From Vreelandella halophila (GTDB lineage Bacteria > Pseudomonadota > Gammaproteobacteria > Pseudomonadales > Oleiphilaceae), in NCBI RefSeq assembly GCF_019903425.1, contig NZ_JACHUZ010000013.1, positions 376,087-440,086 of the forward strand: a stretch of 64,000 bases of DNA, written 5' to 3'. The first letter of the stretch is position 1; each line of letters begins with the position of its first letter. A program made the position numbers and the translations under genes. This document shows positions 1-8,600 of the stretch, in pieces. The notes under the pieces are model-generated. The model was not told the origin of the DNA. It saw only the letters and a program-made list of their open reading frames with translations, and did not search any database.

Positions 1-53
1 CTGCGGGAAACAGTTTACCGAGGAAAAGCAACAGACTGAGGAGGTCTGATCTC

Positions 54-905
54 ATGACCGAGAAGTACGACTGTGAAGCCGTCAACACGGCACGTGACTA
101 CTACAACAGCACCGATGCCGATAATTTCTACTTCCACGTCTGGGGCGGTGAGGATCTGCACGTCGGCCTTTACAAGGACGACCAGGAGCCAATCCTTGAC
201 GCCAGCCGCCGGATCGTTGAGCACATGGGCGAGCTGATGAAACCGCACGTGGAAGCTGGCCAGAAGCTGCTGGACCTGGGCTCCGGTTTCGGCGGTTCCG
301 GTCGTTACCTGCACCAGGCGCTGGGTCTGGAGGTTACGGGCCTGAACCTTTCAGAGGTTGAGAATGAGCGTAACCGTGGCTTTAACAGGGATGCCGGCCT
401 TGAGGACAGGATCACGGTCTTGGATGGCAACTTCGAGGAGCTGCCGTTCGAGCACGACAGCTTTGACGTGGTGTTCTCCCAGGATTCGTTCCTGCACAGT
501 GGCAACCGTGAAAAGGTGATCGAGGAGGTTGGTCGTGTTCTCAAGCCTGGCGGCCTGTTCATTTTCACGGATCCGATGATGGCGGATGATTGCCCGGATG
601 GCGTTCTGCAGCCGATCCTGGACCGTCTGCATCTGGATACTCTGGGTTCTCCGGCGTTCTACCGGGATGCGTGCAAGCGCAACGGTATGGAAGAGGTGGA
701 CTTTGAGGACAACACGCCCCAGCTGCCGCGTCATTACGGTCGGGTTCTGGAGGAGACCGAAAGGCGTGAGCAGGAGCTGGTTGAGAAGAACCTGGTGTCC
801 CAGGAGTACATCGACCGCATGAAGACGGGTCTGAAGAACTGGGTCAACGGCGGTAACAGTGGTTACCTGACCTGGGGGATCTTCCGCTTCAAGAAGACCC
901 AGTAA
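54..905 (+). CDS. Sarcosine/dimethylglycine N-methyltransferase (SDMT)
   Basis: Predicted SAM-dependent enzyme that methylates sarcosine and dimethylglycine to glycine betaine, the last steps of de novo compatible-solute synthesis in halophiles; cytoplasmic. The 283-residue protein has SAM motif I LDLGSGFGGSG at about 73-83, the SDMT-like N-terminal block WGGEDLHVGLY at 30-40, and FSQDSFLHS at 141-149. A GAGGAGG-type ribosome site lies just ahead of the ATG. In known halophiles the gene for glycine/sarcosine methyltransferase (GSMT) precedes this one. Only 53 bases are visible upstream; two frames there stop at 39 and 49, so the end of such a partner may be present but cannot be identified. 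A strong terminator follows. Family assignment is confident; substrate is inferred from the family. Confidence 0.9.
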   Translation: MTEKYDCEAVNTARDYYNSTDADNFYFHVWGGEDLHVGLYKDDQEPILDASRRIVEHMGELMKPHVEAGQKLLDLGSGFGGSGRYLHQALGLEVTGLNLSEVENERNRGFNRDAGLEDRITVLDGNFEELPFEHDSFDVVFSQDSFLHSGNREKVIEEVGRVLKPGGLFIFTDPMMADDCPDGVLQPILDRLHLDTLGSPAFYRDACKRNGMEEVDFEDNTPQLPRHYGRVLEETERREQELVEKNLVSQEYIDRMKTGLKNWVNGGNSGYLTWGIFRFKKTQ

Positions 906-931
906 TCACCTGAACAGGTGAACCTGGATTG

Positions 932-961
932 AAAAGCCGGCCTTTTGGGGCCGGCTTTTTT
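932..961 (+). terminator. Rho-independent terminator of the SDMT gene
   Basis: A GC-rich stem (AAGCCGGCC pairing with GGCCGGCTT) with a TTTT-containing loop is followed by a run of six T. It lies about 30 bases after the SDMT stop. A smaller perfect hairpin, TCACCTG-AA-CAGGTGA (906-921), sits between the stop codon and the terminator. Confidence 0.88.
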
Positions 962-988
962 ATGTCCAGACTGTTGAAGACGGGCTCC

Positions 989-1094
989 CAGGGTGGGGGA
1001 GGTCTTCCCGGGAATCGCTGTAAATACATCCCTGTACGCTGCTCTTCCGCCATCCATGGCTCCAGAGCTTCCCGGTAAGACCTCCCCCACCCTG
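989..1094. repeat. Long palindromic intergenic element, copy A
   Basis: Two 26-base arms (989-1014 and 1069-1094) are complementary with one mismatch and enclose a 54-base core (1015-1068). The core holds a small dyad TACATCCCTGTA and a second dyad GCCATCCATGGC. Copies B (25274-25385) and C (25745-25856) have cores of exactly the same length. It sits between the convergent ends of SDMT and fetB. I do not know a name for this family. Function unknown; possibilities are a transcript-end structure, a REP/MITE-like element or a protein-binding cruciform. Confidence 0.85.
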
Positions 1095-1123
1095 CGATCC
1101 CTGAGCTTTTCAGGCGATTCGGC

Positions 1124-1927
1124 CTAGTGAGTCGGGTCTGTGATGCGGTCAGTCCGGAGGCGCTGTCTATGATCGAATAAACGGTAACTCCCCGCCGTCA
1201 CCGCCAGCATGGTACCGAAGCCGGTGCCGGCGGCGATGGTGAACATCAGGAGGATCTGGTATTTCACAGCGAGTGCGGGTGGGCTGCCGGCGAGGATCTG
1301 GCCGGTCATCATGCCGGGGAGGCTGACGAGGCCGGCGGCGGCCATCATGTTGATGGTGGGGATCATGCCGGAACGCATGGCTTCGCGGCGGATGTCACTG
1401 ATGGCCTCCTGCCAGCGCTGGCCCAGCATGAGGCGGCCCTCGATGTCCTCACGCTGGCGCCAAACGGTGTCGGTGAGGCGGTCGAGGCTGAGGGCGATGC
1501 CGTTCATGGTGTTGCCGAGCATCATGCCCAGCAGCGGGATGGCGTACTGGGGCTGGTACCAGGGGTCGGGGCGGATGACGATGAGCAGGGTCATCACCGC
1601 GATGGTGAAGGCGGAGACGAACATGGCGGAGGTGCCGATGCCGAAGGCCCAGCCGCCCCTGAGGCGGCGGCGCTGGCGCATCATGACTTCGCGGCCGGCC
1701 AGTATGACCATTGCCACGCCCATCAGGGCCACCCAGCCCAGGGCGCCGACGCTGAACAGGGCTTCGAGGATGAGGCCGATCAGCGAGAGCTGGATGGTGG
1801 TGCGTACGGCGGCGATGACCAGTGAGCGGCCGAAGCCGAGGCGGACCCACCAGGAGCAGGCGGCGAGGAGGATCACGAGCACGGAGGCGAGCGCGAGCTG
1901 CCAGTATTCGAGCTCAATCAGTTCCAT
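1124..1927 (-). CDS. fetB: FetB-like ABC transporter permease (UPF0014 family)
   Basis: Membrane permease of a FetAB-type ABC exporter, implicated in iron efflux in Escherichia coli. The protein is about 267 residues with roughly seven hydrophobic segments and the family hallmarks LGMMLGNTMNGIALSLDR and TINMMAAAGLVSLPGMMTGQ. I chose the ATG at 1927 because a GGAGGAGG ribosome site lies 7 bases upstream; a longer frame reaching 1981 would overlap the upstream gene by 68 bases. With this start it overlaps the end of fetA by 14 bases, so the two are translationally coupled. The metal substrate is family knowledge and is not shown by the sequence. Confidence 0.85.
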   Translation of the reverse strand: MELIELEYWQLALASVLVILLAACSWWVRLGFGRSLVIAAVRTTIQLSLIGLILEALFSVGALGWVALMGVAMVILAGREVMMRQRRRLRGGWAFGIGTSAMFVSAFTIAVMTLLIVIRPDPWYQPQYAIPLLGMMLGNTMNGIALSLDRLTDTVWRQREDIEGRLMLGQRWQEAISDIRREAMRSGMIPTINMMAAAGLVSLPGMMTGQILAGSPPALAVKYQILLMFTIAAGTGFGTMLAVTAGSYRLFDHRQRLRTDRITDPTH

Positions 1928-2525
1928 GGTTAACCTCCTCCAGCCGGCGGCCGCTGATGCGGTAGTGGGTGTCGCCGACACGGGCGATCTGGCCCGGGTC
2001 GTGGGCTACCCAGAAGGTGGGCAGGCCCTGGTCGTGGATGCGCCGTGCCAGCCACTGCTCGACCCTTTCCCGGGTGGCTTCGTCGAGGTTCGCGGTGGGC
2101 TCGTCGAGCAGCAGGGCTTCCGGGTCCAGTGACAGGGCACGGTACAGGGCAAGCCGCTGTTTCTCCCCGGAGGAGAGACGGCTGACCGGCCATTGGTGGA
2201 CGTCGGGTTCAAACCCGAGGGCCGTCAGGTCGGATTCGCGAGGCTCGCCGCAGTGCTCACCCACGGTGTCATGCCACCAGCGGCTCTCGGCAGGGACCAG
2301 CATGACGCGGCGCCGCCATTCGTCGGCCTTGAGGTTGTGAGCGGGTGTGCCGTTAAGGCTCGCTTCGCCGTCGTGCGGGTCCAGGTCGGCCACGGCGCGC
2401 AACAGGCGGGACTTTCCGGAGCCCGACGGGCCCGAGAGGCACAGGATACGGCCGGGCGCCACGTCCAGGCTGAATGCGTCCAGCTCGCCGGTGCCGAGAC
2501 CGTTAATGCTGAGGGTCTGGTTCAT
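1914..2525 (-). CDS. fetA: FetA-like ABC transporter ATP-binding protein
   Basis: Cytoplasmic ATPase that powers the FetB permease encoded next to it. The 203-residue protein carries Walker A GPSGSGKS (32-39), ABC signature LSSGEKQR (117-124), Walker B LLLDEPT (138-144) and H-loop VAHD (His about 175), so it looks catalytically complete. Its ATG overlaps the stop of the upstream SprT-like gene as ATGA, and it overlaps fetB at its 3' end. The three form one tightly coupled reverse-strand operon. Confidence 0.88.
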   Translation of the reverse strand: MNQTLSINGLGTGELDAFSLDVAPGRILCLSGPSGSGKSRLLRAVADLDPHDGEASLNGTPAHNLKADEWRRRVMLVPAESRWWHDTVGEHCGEPRESDLTALGFEPDVHQWPVSRLSSGEKQRLALYRALSLDPEALLLDEPTANLDEATRERVEQWLARRIHDQGLPTFWVAHDPGQIARVGDTHYRISGRRLEEVNHGTD

Positions 2526-3193
2526 ACGGGTTCCGTTTCGCGAATAGGGGTCATCATCCGGGGCGGAACGCGGTAGCGCCGCCCGCGGCAGGGGCCGGTG
2601 CCGTCCACGGTACAGGTGCGCCGGTTCACGCGCCGGATACGACCCTGCAGCCCCTGGCCGAAGGCGACCCGGTCGCCGGGTGAGAACCGGGTCAGGGCTT
2701 CGGTCTCCGCCGCCGGGGTGACCGGTGTCGTGGCCAGCGGCAGGCCCTCGGCCGCCGCTGCCTCAGCCAGGCGGGAACGCAGGGTGGTGGCGCTGCCGGA
2801 CTGGTGGAGCCGGTCGAGCCACTGGTAGAACACGGCGTTGTGCACCTGCCCGTAACGCCTGCCACCAGCCCGGGTCTGGAGCAGGTGGGCGAACTCATGG
2901 CAGCAGCCATGGGCGAGCAGGTTAAGCTCCGAGACGGTGCCGCCGAAGTAGCCGCGCCCCTGGATCTCCCGCATGGAGAGCCAGCCCCCGCAGAGGGCGG
3001 GCTGTGCCTTGTCCGCAACCATGAGTGCACCAATCGTAATGCAATGGTCATCACGGCGGGGATCATAGCGGTGCCAGGTGGCGCGGCCCGAGCCCACCCG
3101 CGTGCGCAGCCGGCATGCCGGCGCCCACGCGCTGTGCAGCTCATGACAGGCCTCGGCCATAAGGCCGGCAATGACTCGGGCTCGCTCCAACAC
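2522..3193 (-). CDS. SprT-like zinc metallopeptidase-fold protein
   Basis: A 223-residue protein with a zinc-binding HEFAH motif at 99-103 and a further candidate ligand His at about 118 in YGQVHNAVFY, the arrangement seen in SprT-like proteins. The C-terminal part (about 168-215) holds a small, basic GDRVAF...RVNRRTCTV module of the kind that follows some SprT-like domains. The start is GTG at 3193, with AGGAGG a few bases upstream. It is the first gene of the SprT-fetA-fetB operon (ATGA overlap with fetA). Proteolytic activity and target are not shown. The coupling to a metal exporter is unusual. Confidence 0.65.
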   Translation of the reverse strand: MLERARVIAGLMAEACHELHSAWAPACRLRTRVGSGRATWHRYDPRRDDHCITIGALMVADKAQPALCGGWLSMREIQGRGYFGGTVSELNLLAHGCCHEFAHLLQTRAGGRRYGQVHNAVFYQWLDRLHQSGSATTLRSRLAEAAAAEGLPLATTPVTPAAETEALTRFSPGDRVAFGQGLQGRIRRVNRRTCTVDGTGPCRGRRYRVPPRMMTPIRETEPV

Positions 3194-3335
3194 ACCCCCT
3201 CCTGAGTGGAGCCGCCATTATAGGGGCCGTTACGGCCAGTGACGAATCTAACCTTGACCCCGAACCACAGCCTGAAATCGCCATGCTAGGCTGAAACGTA
3301 TGTACGGGAAATACGACTGTCTCCGGAGGTCATCC

Positions 3336-4295
3336 ATGAGTCACGAGCAGGGCCGGAAAATCCCGGTGGGTATCAGCGCCTGCCTCCTCGGCGAGGAAGT
3401 CCGCTACGACGGCGGCCACAAGCACGCCCGCTACTGTTCCCAAGTGCTTTCCCACTACTTCGAATTCCGTTCCCTGTGTCCAGAACTGGAATCCGGCCTG
3501 GGCGTACCCCGGCCAGCGATCCACCTGCGTGAGCACCAGGACGGCCTGCGCCTGATCACCACCAGTGGCAGTGCGGATCACACCGCCTCCATGGAGCACT
3601 GGATCCGGGAAGCCCTGCCCTCGCTCACGAACCTGCGCGGCTTCATCCTGAAGGCCAAGTCCCCGAGTTGTGGGATGGAACGCATCCGCATCCACAATGA
3701 GCAAGGGCAGGTCATCCGGCGCGACGGCCGGGGCCTGTTCGCGCAGGCGCTTATGGAAGCCTACCCGCTGCTGCCTGTGGAGGAGGAAGGCCGCCTGAAT
3801 GACAGCCACCTGCGCGAGAACTTCATCGAGCGCGTCTTTGTCTATGACGACTGGTGCCGCATGGTTGAGGCGGGGCTGACCCGGAACGCCCTTCTGGATT
3901 TCCACACCCGGCACAAGTTTCAGCTCCTGGCGCACTGCCAGAAGACCTACCGGGATCTCGGACCCATGCTTTCTGACCTCAAGGCGGAGCCGCTGGCGGA
4001 TATCGCGGAGCGCTACATCAGCGCCTTCATGCAGGCCATGCAGAAGCAGATCACCCGCGGCGACCACGCCAACGCCATGCAGCACCTGATGGGCTATCTG
4101 CGCGGTTCCATGAGCGATGCGGACCGGGAGATGCTGCACGAGCAGATCGACTTCTACCAGCAGGGGCAGGTGCCGCTGGTAGTGCCCATGACCCTACTGC
4201 GCATGGCCCAGAGGCGGGAACCCGTTGCCTATCTGGAGCGCCAGGACTATCTTACTCCCTACCCGGATGAGCTCGGCCTGCGCAACCACGTCTGA
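3336..4295 (+). CDS. DUF523-DUF1722 protein (YbgA-like)
   Basis: A two-domain conserved protein of about 319 residues. The N-terminal DUF523 part contains the cysteine motifs ISACLLGEEVRYDGGHK and LKAKSPSCG; the C-terminal half (from about residue 170, FIERVFVYDDW onward) matches DUF1722. Cytoplasmic, with no signal peptide. I chose ATG 3336 because CGGAGG lies 6 bases upstream; the frame opens at 3300 without a ribosome site. Family members often occur near photolyase or stress genes, but nothing here supports a specific role. Confidence 0.8.
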   Translation: MSHEQGRKIPVGISACLLGEEVRYDGGHKHARYCSQVLSHYFEFRSLCPELESGLGVPRPAIHLREHQDGLRLITTSGSADHTASMEHWIREALPSLTNLRGFILKAKSPSCGMERIRIHNEQGQVIRRDGRGLFAQALMEAYPLLPVEEEGRLNDSHLRENFIERVFVYDDWCRMVEAGLTRNALLDFHTRHKFQLLAHCQKTYRDLGPMLSDLKAEPLADIAERYISAFMQAMQKQITRGDHANAMQHLMGYLRGSMSDADREMLHEQIDFYQQGQVPLVVPMTLLRMAQRREPVAYLERQDYLTPYPDELGLRNHV

Positions 4296-4341
4296 TGGGC
4301 GGGCAGACCGGGCGGCCCACCCAACCAACAGGGTCCCCTTT

Positions 4342-5202
4342 TTGCAGAAAACCACGCTGTTAATGACCGCCCTGCTGCTTGCCGCCTGCGCGGCCCCTTC
4401 CCTGAAAGACGCGGACCGCATGCGCGCCGAAGGCAACCACAACGCCGCCGCTGAGCTCTACCGTGAGCTTGCCGATATGGGCAACCCCGGCGCGCGCATG
4501 AAGCTGTACAACCTCTATCAGGAAACCGGCACAGGCTTTGATTCAGATGAGCAGGCCCGTGTCACGCTTGAGACTCTGGCGAACGAACACGGCATCGCGG
4601 AGGCCCGGTACCGGCTCGGCCGCATTCTGCGCGAGGAGCGGGAGCTGGAAGCGGCCGAGAAACACCTTGAAGCCGCCGCGGATGCAGGCTATCAGCCGGC
4701 CATGGATTACCTTGAAAAGGACGACGGCCTGCTCGCGCGGGAGATCCGGATCGCCCGCAGCTCCCCGGACCGCCAGAAACAGCTGGGGGACGAACTCTTT
4801 GAGGGTCGCAACAACGCCCCGAAGGACCGGGAACTGGCGGCCCACTGGTACCGGGTGGCAGCAGAGCGCGGCCACGCCGGCGCCCAGGCCATGCTGGGCT
4901 TCGTGTACTTCCAGGGCGAAGGCGTTGAGAAGGACGCGGAGACCGCCTACCGCTGGTACCGGAAAGCCGCCATGCAGGGCCATGTGGGCGCCCAGGCCAA
5001 CCTGGGCTACCTCTATGGCGAGGGCCAGGGCACGGAGCGCAACCTGAAGAAGGCCTATGCCTGGTCAACCCTGGCCGCCGAGAACGGCAGCCCCCAGGGC
5101 CGGAAGAACCAGCGCCTGTACCGGGATGGCATGAATAACGAGGAGCGCCTGGACAGCCTGGACGAGATCCGCCGCCTGGAAGAGGTCATCTACGGCGACT
5201 GA
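4342..5202 (+). CDS. Sel1-repeat lipoprotein
   Basis: A probable outer-membrane or periplasmic lipoprotein built of Sel1/TPR-like helical repeats. From a TTG start at 4342 the protein opens with a short basic, hydrophobic leader ending in a lipobox LLAACAAP. At least two clear Sel1 units follow (AHWYRVAAERGHAGAQAMLG and AYRWYRKAAMQGHVGAQANL), with weaker helical repeats before them. Start is uncertain: the open frame extends to an ATG at 4225 inside the previous gene, and an ATG at 4363 would shorten the leader. The lipobox argues for 4342. Sel1 proteins usually act as scaffolds; the partner is unknown. Confidence 0.7.
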   Translation: MQKTTLLMTALLLAACAAPSLKDADRMRAEGNHNAAAELYRELADMGNPGARMKLYNLYQETGTGFDSDEQARVTLETLANEHGIAEARYRLGRILREERELEAAEKHLEAAADAGYQPAMDYLEKDDGLLAREIRIARSSPDRQKQLGDELFEGRNNAPKDRELAAHWYRVAAERGHAGAQAMLGFVYFQGEGVEKDAETAYRWYRKAAMQGHVGAQANLGYLYGEGQGTERNLKKAYAWSTLAAENGSPQGRKNQRLYRDGMNNEERLDSLDEIRRLEEVIYGD

Positions 5203-5221
5203 CCCTTAAGTCACCGCCTGG

Positions 5222-5267
5222 AAACAGACCCTCAGCGCCGGCGCCTCCGGGACTGGGGGTCTGGTTT
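5222..5267. terminator. Possible bidirectional terminator
   Basis: An imperfect inverted repeat (AAACAGACCCTCAG at 5222-5235 against CTGGGGGTCTGGTTT at 5253-5267) lies between the convergent ends of the Sel1 gene and the acyl-CoA ligase gene. Short A and T runs lie outside the stem. Confidence 0.45.
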
Positions 5268-5286
5268 AAAGGTGATCAGGAGGCGC

Positions 5287-6972
5287 TCACTCCTCCCAGA
5301 CCACCTTCTTCTTCTGGTCGTACCACTTCGGCAGCCGCTCGGCGTAGTGATCCTCGATCACGTTGCGCTTGATCTTCATGGTCGGCGTCAGCATGCCGTT
5401 CTCCATGGTCCAGGGTTCCTTCACGATCACAGCGAAGGCCAGTTTCTCGTGGTCCTCGACCTCCGAGTTCACCCGCTCCAGCTCTTCCGCCAGTTCCTTC
5501 TCGACGGTTGCGCGATCGCCGCCCTTCTGGAGTTCCGCCTGGGCCTCCTCGGAAAGCGTGATCAACGCACAGGGCTGGGGCTGGTTGGCGCCGGCCACGC
5601 AGACCACCTCCACCTTGGGATGGGTAAAGCGGCCCTCGATGGGCACTGGCACCACGTACTTGCCCTTGGCGGTCTTGAACAGGTCCTTAACCCGGCCAGT
5701 GATGCGGGTGTAGCCGTTGGCGTCGACTTCGGCCATGTCGCCGGTTTTGAGGAAGCCGTCCTCGGTGATCTCCTCCTTCGTCTTCTCCTCGTTCTTATAG
5801 AAACCGAGCATCTGCCCCGGACTCTTCACCTGGAGCTCGCCCTCATCCGTCACGCGGTGTTCCACGCCCGGATTGGGCACGCCCACGGTACCGACCTTGG
5901 CGTCACCCGGGCGGTTGGCGTGGGAGTAGCCGAAGTTCTCGGACATGCCGTAGACCTCGAGCAGTTCCAGCCCGATATTGCGGTACCAGTGAATGATCTC
6001 CGGCGCCAGCGGGGCCGCGCCGGTCAGGGCGGCACGCACATGGTCAAGGCCGAGCTGCTTGAGGATCTTGCGCTTGACCGCCCGGTTGAGAAGCGGAATC
6101 CGGAACAGGACCTTCTGCTTCTTCGGCGGCAGTTTGTCGCAGATGGCGAGATAGAACTTCATCCACAGACGCGGCACGGAGAAGAACAGTGTTGGGCGCG
6201 CCCGCTGCAGGTCCTCCTGGAAGGTGTCCAGGGAGTTGGCGAAGTACAGCGGGAACCCGAAGTACAGCGAGGAGGTCTGGACTGCGGCGCGCTCGGCAAC
6301 GTGGGCCAGCGGCAGATAGGAAAGCATGCGATCGTTCTGGTCTACGGGGAAGATCTGCTTGAGCCCCTCGGCCACCGAGATCATGGTCCCGAACGAGTGC
6401 ATCACGCCCTTGGGCCTGCCGGTGCTGCCGGAGGTGTAGACCAGCGTAGCCAGCTCATCCGGCGCTGGCAGGTGCGGTTCTTCCAGCGGCTCGGTGCGCG
6501 CCACGATGTCCTTCCACCGCTCCGTGTCCTTGCGCGGAGACATGGGCAGGGAGATGATCGGCATGTCCGCGGGAAGGTAATTCTTGATGTCGTTCCAGCC
6601 GTCGGCCGTGCCATCGAGTTTGCCGAGCACCATCAGCTTCGCCTCACTGTGCTCCAGCACATAGGCGGCCGTTTCCCCATTGAGTGTGGGATACAGCGGC
6701 ACCGAGACGTGGCCGGCCGCCCAGATGGCCAGGTCCGCCATGATCCAGTGGTCGCTGTTCTTGCCCAGAATGGCGATGCAGCTTTTCTCCGGCAGTTCCA
6801 GCGACTTCAGGTACCCGGCCACGCGCAGCACCTGGTCAGCGGCCTGCTTCCAGGTGGTCTCCTCCACCGAGCCATCCGGATACGGCTGATTCATATAGAC
6901 CATATCTGGGGAACGCTGTGCCCAGTAGAACAGGCTGTGCAGCGTGGTGGGCCTGTCATCAACTTTGATCAT
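5287..6972 (-). CDS. AMP-forming long-chain acyl-CoA synthetase-like protein
   Basis: Adenylate-forming enzyme expected to activate a fatty or other carboxylic acid to its CoA thioester. The 561-residue protein has the ATP-binding loop VYTSGSTGRPKGV (178-190), YGMSE, the KTGDMAEVD motif and the GRVKDLFKTAKGKYVVP hinge region, so the fold looks complete. AGGAGCTC precedes the ATG at 6972. It lies 156 bases downstream of the flavin monooxygenase and probably has its own promoter. The exact acid substrate cannot be read from the sequence. Confidence 0.85.
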   Translation of the reverse strand: MIKVDDRPTTLHSLFYWAQRSPDMVYMNQPYPDGSVEETTWKQAADQVLRVAGYLKSLELPEKSCIAILGKNSDHWIMADLAIWAAGHVSVPLYPTLNGETAAYVLEHSEAKLMVLGKLDGTADGWNDIKNYLPADMPIISLPMSPRKDTERWKDIVARTEPLEEPHLPAPDELATLVYTSGSTGRPKGVMHSFGTMISVAEGLKQIFPVDQNDRMLSYLPLAHVAERAAVQTSSLYFGFPLYFANSLDTFQEDLQRARPTLFFSVPRLWMKFYLAICDKLPPKKQKVLFRIPLLNRAVKRKILKQLGLDHVRAALTGAAPLAPEIIHWYRNIGLELLEVYGMSENFGYSHANRPGDAKVGTVGVPNPGVEHRVTDEGELQVKSPGQMLGFYKNEEKTKEEITEDGFLKTGDMAEVDANGYTRITGRVKDLFKTAKGKYVVPVPIEGRFTHPKVEVVCVAGANQPQPCALITLSEEAQAELQKGGDRATVEKELAEELERVNSEVEDHEKLAFAVIVKEPWTMENGMLTPTMKIKRNVIEDHYAERLPKWYDQKKKVVWEE

Positions 6973-7128
6973 CCAAGAGCTCCTGATTGTTATGGTTTAT
7001 TCGTAAGACATAAACGTCGGGATACTATTCAACTTTCCCTGTCAGGGCATTGGCCTCGTTGGCACATTCTCTCCAGAATTTACATTAATGGGTGGAAGCG
7101 GATCACAAACAGGGCACCTACTGTCCCC

Positions 7129-8496
7129 TCAGGATGCCCTGCTGAAATCCTTGTAGCGCCCGGGGTTACCCGCGGGTGGACGCCCTATCTCGACACCCGC
7201 CCTGCGCAGTTCCTTCTTAAGGTCCCGCCGGAACTGGTGGTAATCCACCTCGGTGGAATGGCGCCCGCCGGCATCAAAGTCCAGGTGCGGGTTCGCCGCC
7301 TCCTCCTGGATGGCCAGGCGCATATTCGCCGGGCGGGCGTAGTGGCCGAGGATTTCCTGGCAGGCCAGCTTGGCCTGGTAGTCCGCCAGCGGCCAGATGC
7401 AGCCCAGTGGCTGGAACAGGCCGATGAAATAGAGGTTGTTGAAGTCCGCGTGCATCATCTTCCGGTACAGCGGCACCCGTTCGGCATTGCTGAAGTCAAT
7501 CAGTGACGGATCGAAGAAGGGAAAGCTGATCCAGAATCCGGTACAGGCGACCACCAGGTCAAACGCCTCCTCGCGCCCGTCCTGGAAGATCACGGTATCC
7601 CCGTTAAGCTCACGGACCGCCGGTCGTGGATGGATGCGCCGGTGCCGGATGAAATCCAGCAGGTCCGAGTTGATGGTCGGATGGTGGCTCAGCACCGGCC
7701 GTCTGGGTCTGGGCAGGCCGTAGTTGCGGTAGTAATCCCCCTGGAGGAGCTTCAGCAGGGCCGTAAACAGCAGCTGACGGATCCGGTTCGGCACCCAGGT
7801 GGGCATGCTTGAGCCCAGCACATCCGTGGGCTTTCCGAACATGAACTTGGGCATGAACCACTGGCCACTGCGCATGCTCAGTGCCACGTGATCCGCCACG
7901 CGCGCCGTTTCCACCGCCACATCACAGGCGGAGTTGCCGGCGCCGATCACCAGCACGCGCTTCCCTCGCCACTCGTCACTGACGCCCTTGAAGTCGTGGG
8001 AATGCATCCATGTGCCATTGAACGTGCCCGGGTAGTCAGGGTTCTTGGGATTCCAGTGATGCCCGTTGGCGACCATCAGGTGGGTAAAGTCCTCTTCCAC
8101 GGTCGTACCCCCGGGCCCAGTCACCTTCAGGTGCCAGGTACCGTCCTCGTTACGGGTGACCTGATCCACCCAGTGCTCGAACCGGATAACCTCCATGACG
8201 CCGAAATGGCGGGCATAGCTTTCAAAGTAGGCATGCAGCTGGCGGTGGTTGGGGTATTCGGGATAGTCCGCCGGCATGGGGAAATCCTCGTATTCCGACC
8301 ACGCCTTCGAGCTGATGATGTGGGTGTTCTCGTAGACGCTGGAATGGCCGGTACGGCTGTTGAAGACCCAGTTGCCGCCGACCTGGTCACTCTGTTCGAA
8401 CACAGTGACATCAAGACCGGCCTCAAGGCAGTTCTTGGCTGCCGTGAGGCCGCTGGGCCCGGCCCCGATGACCGCGACCCGTGGGGTTTGTTCCAT
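7129..8496 (-). CDS. Flavin-containing monooxygenase (FMO family)
   Basis: FAD- and NADPH-dependent monooxygenase of 455 residues. The FAD Rossmann motif GAGPSG is at 11-16, the FMO fingerprint [11 protein letters not shown] (FxGxxxHxxxF) at 159-169, the second nucleotide motif GAGNSACD at 185-192, and a CTGF motif lies in the C-terminal half. CGGAGT precedes the ATG. It is the last gene after betI-betB-betA-transporter on the same strand, which suggests a substrate linked to choline or quaternary/tertiary amine use. It does not look like a canonical trimethylamine monooxygenase (Tmm), so I leave the substrate open. Confidence 0.82.
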   Translation of the reverse strand: MEQTPRVAVIGAGPSGLTAAKNCLEAGLDVTVFEQSDQVGGNWVFNSRTGHSSVYENTHIISSKAWSEYEDFPMPADYPEYPNHRQLHAYFESYARHFGVMEVIRFEHWVDQVTRNEDGTWHLKVTGPGGTTVEEDFTHLMVANGHHWNPKNPDYPGTFNGTWMHSHDFKGVSDEWRGKRVLVIGAGNSACDVAVETARVADHVALSMRSGQWFMPKFMFGKPTDVLGSSMPTWVPNRIRQLLFTALLKLLQGDYYRNYGLPRPRRPVLSHHPTINSDLLDFIRHRRIHPRPAVRELNGDTVIFQDGREEAFDLVVACTGFWISFPFFDPSLIDFSNAERVPLYRKMMHADFNNLYFIGLFQPLGCIWPLADYQAKLACQEILGHYARPANMRLAIQEEAANPHLDFDAGGRHSTEVDYHQFRRDLKKELRRAGVEIGRPPAGNPGRYKDFSRAS

Positions 8497-8600
8497 GATG
8501 GACTCCGTTGTGTTGTTGTTGGAATGCCGGACAACGTCTTTTCTACCAGAAAGGTTCAGACGTTATCCAGTCATTCCGGCCACAACGGCCCATCAGGCAA

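Noticed and set aside
5272-7506. 744-codon open frame opposite the acyl-CoA ligase and monooxygenase genes
   Set aside because: It is the antisense of two genes with clear catalytic motifs; the protein has no recognisable domain and is a high-GC shadow.
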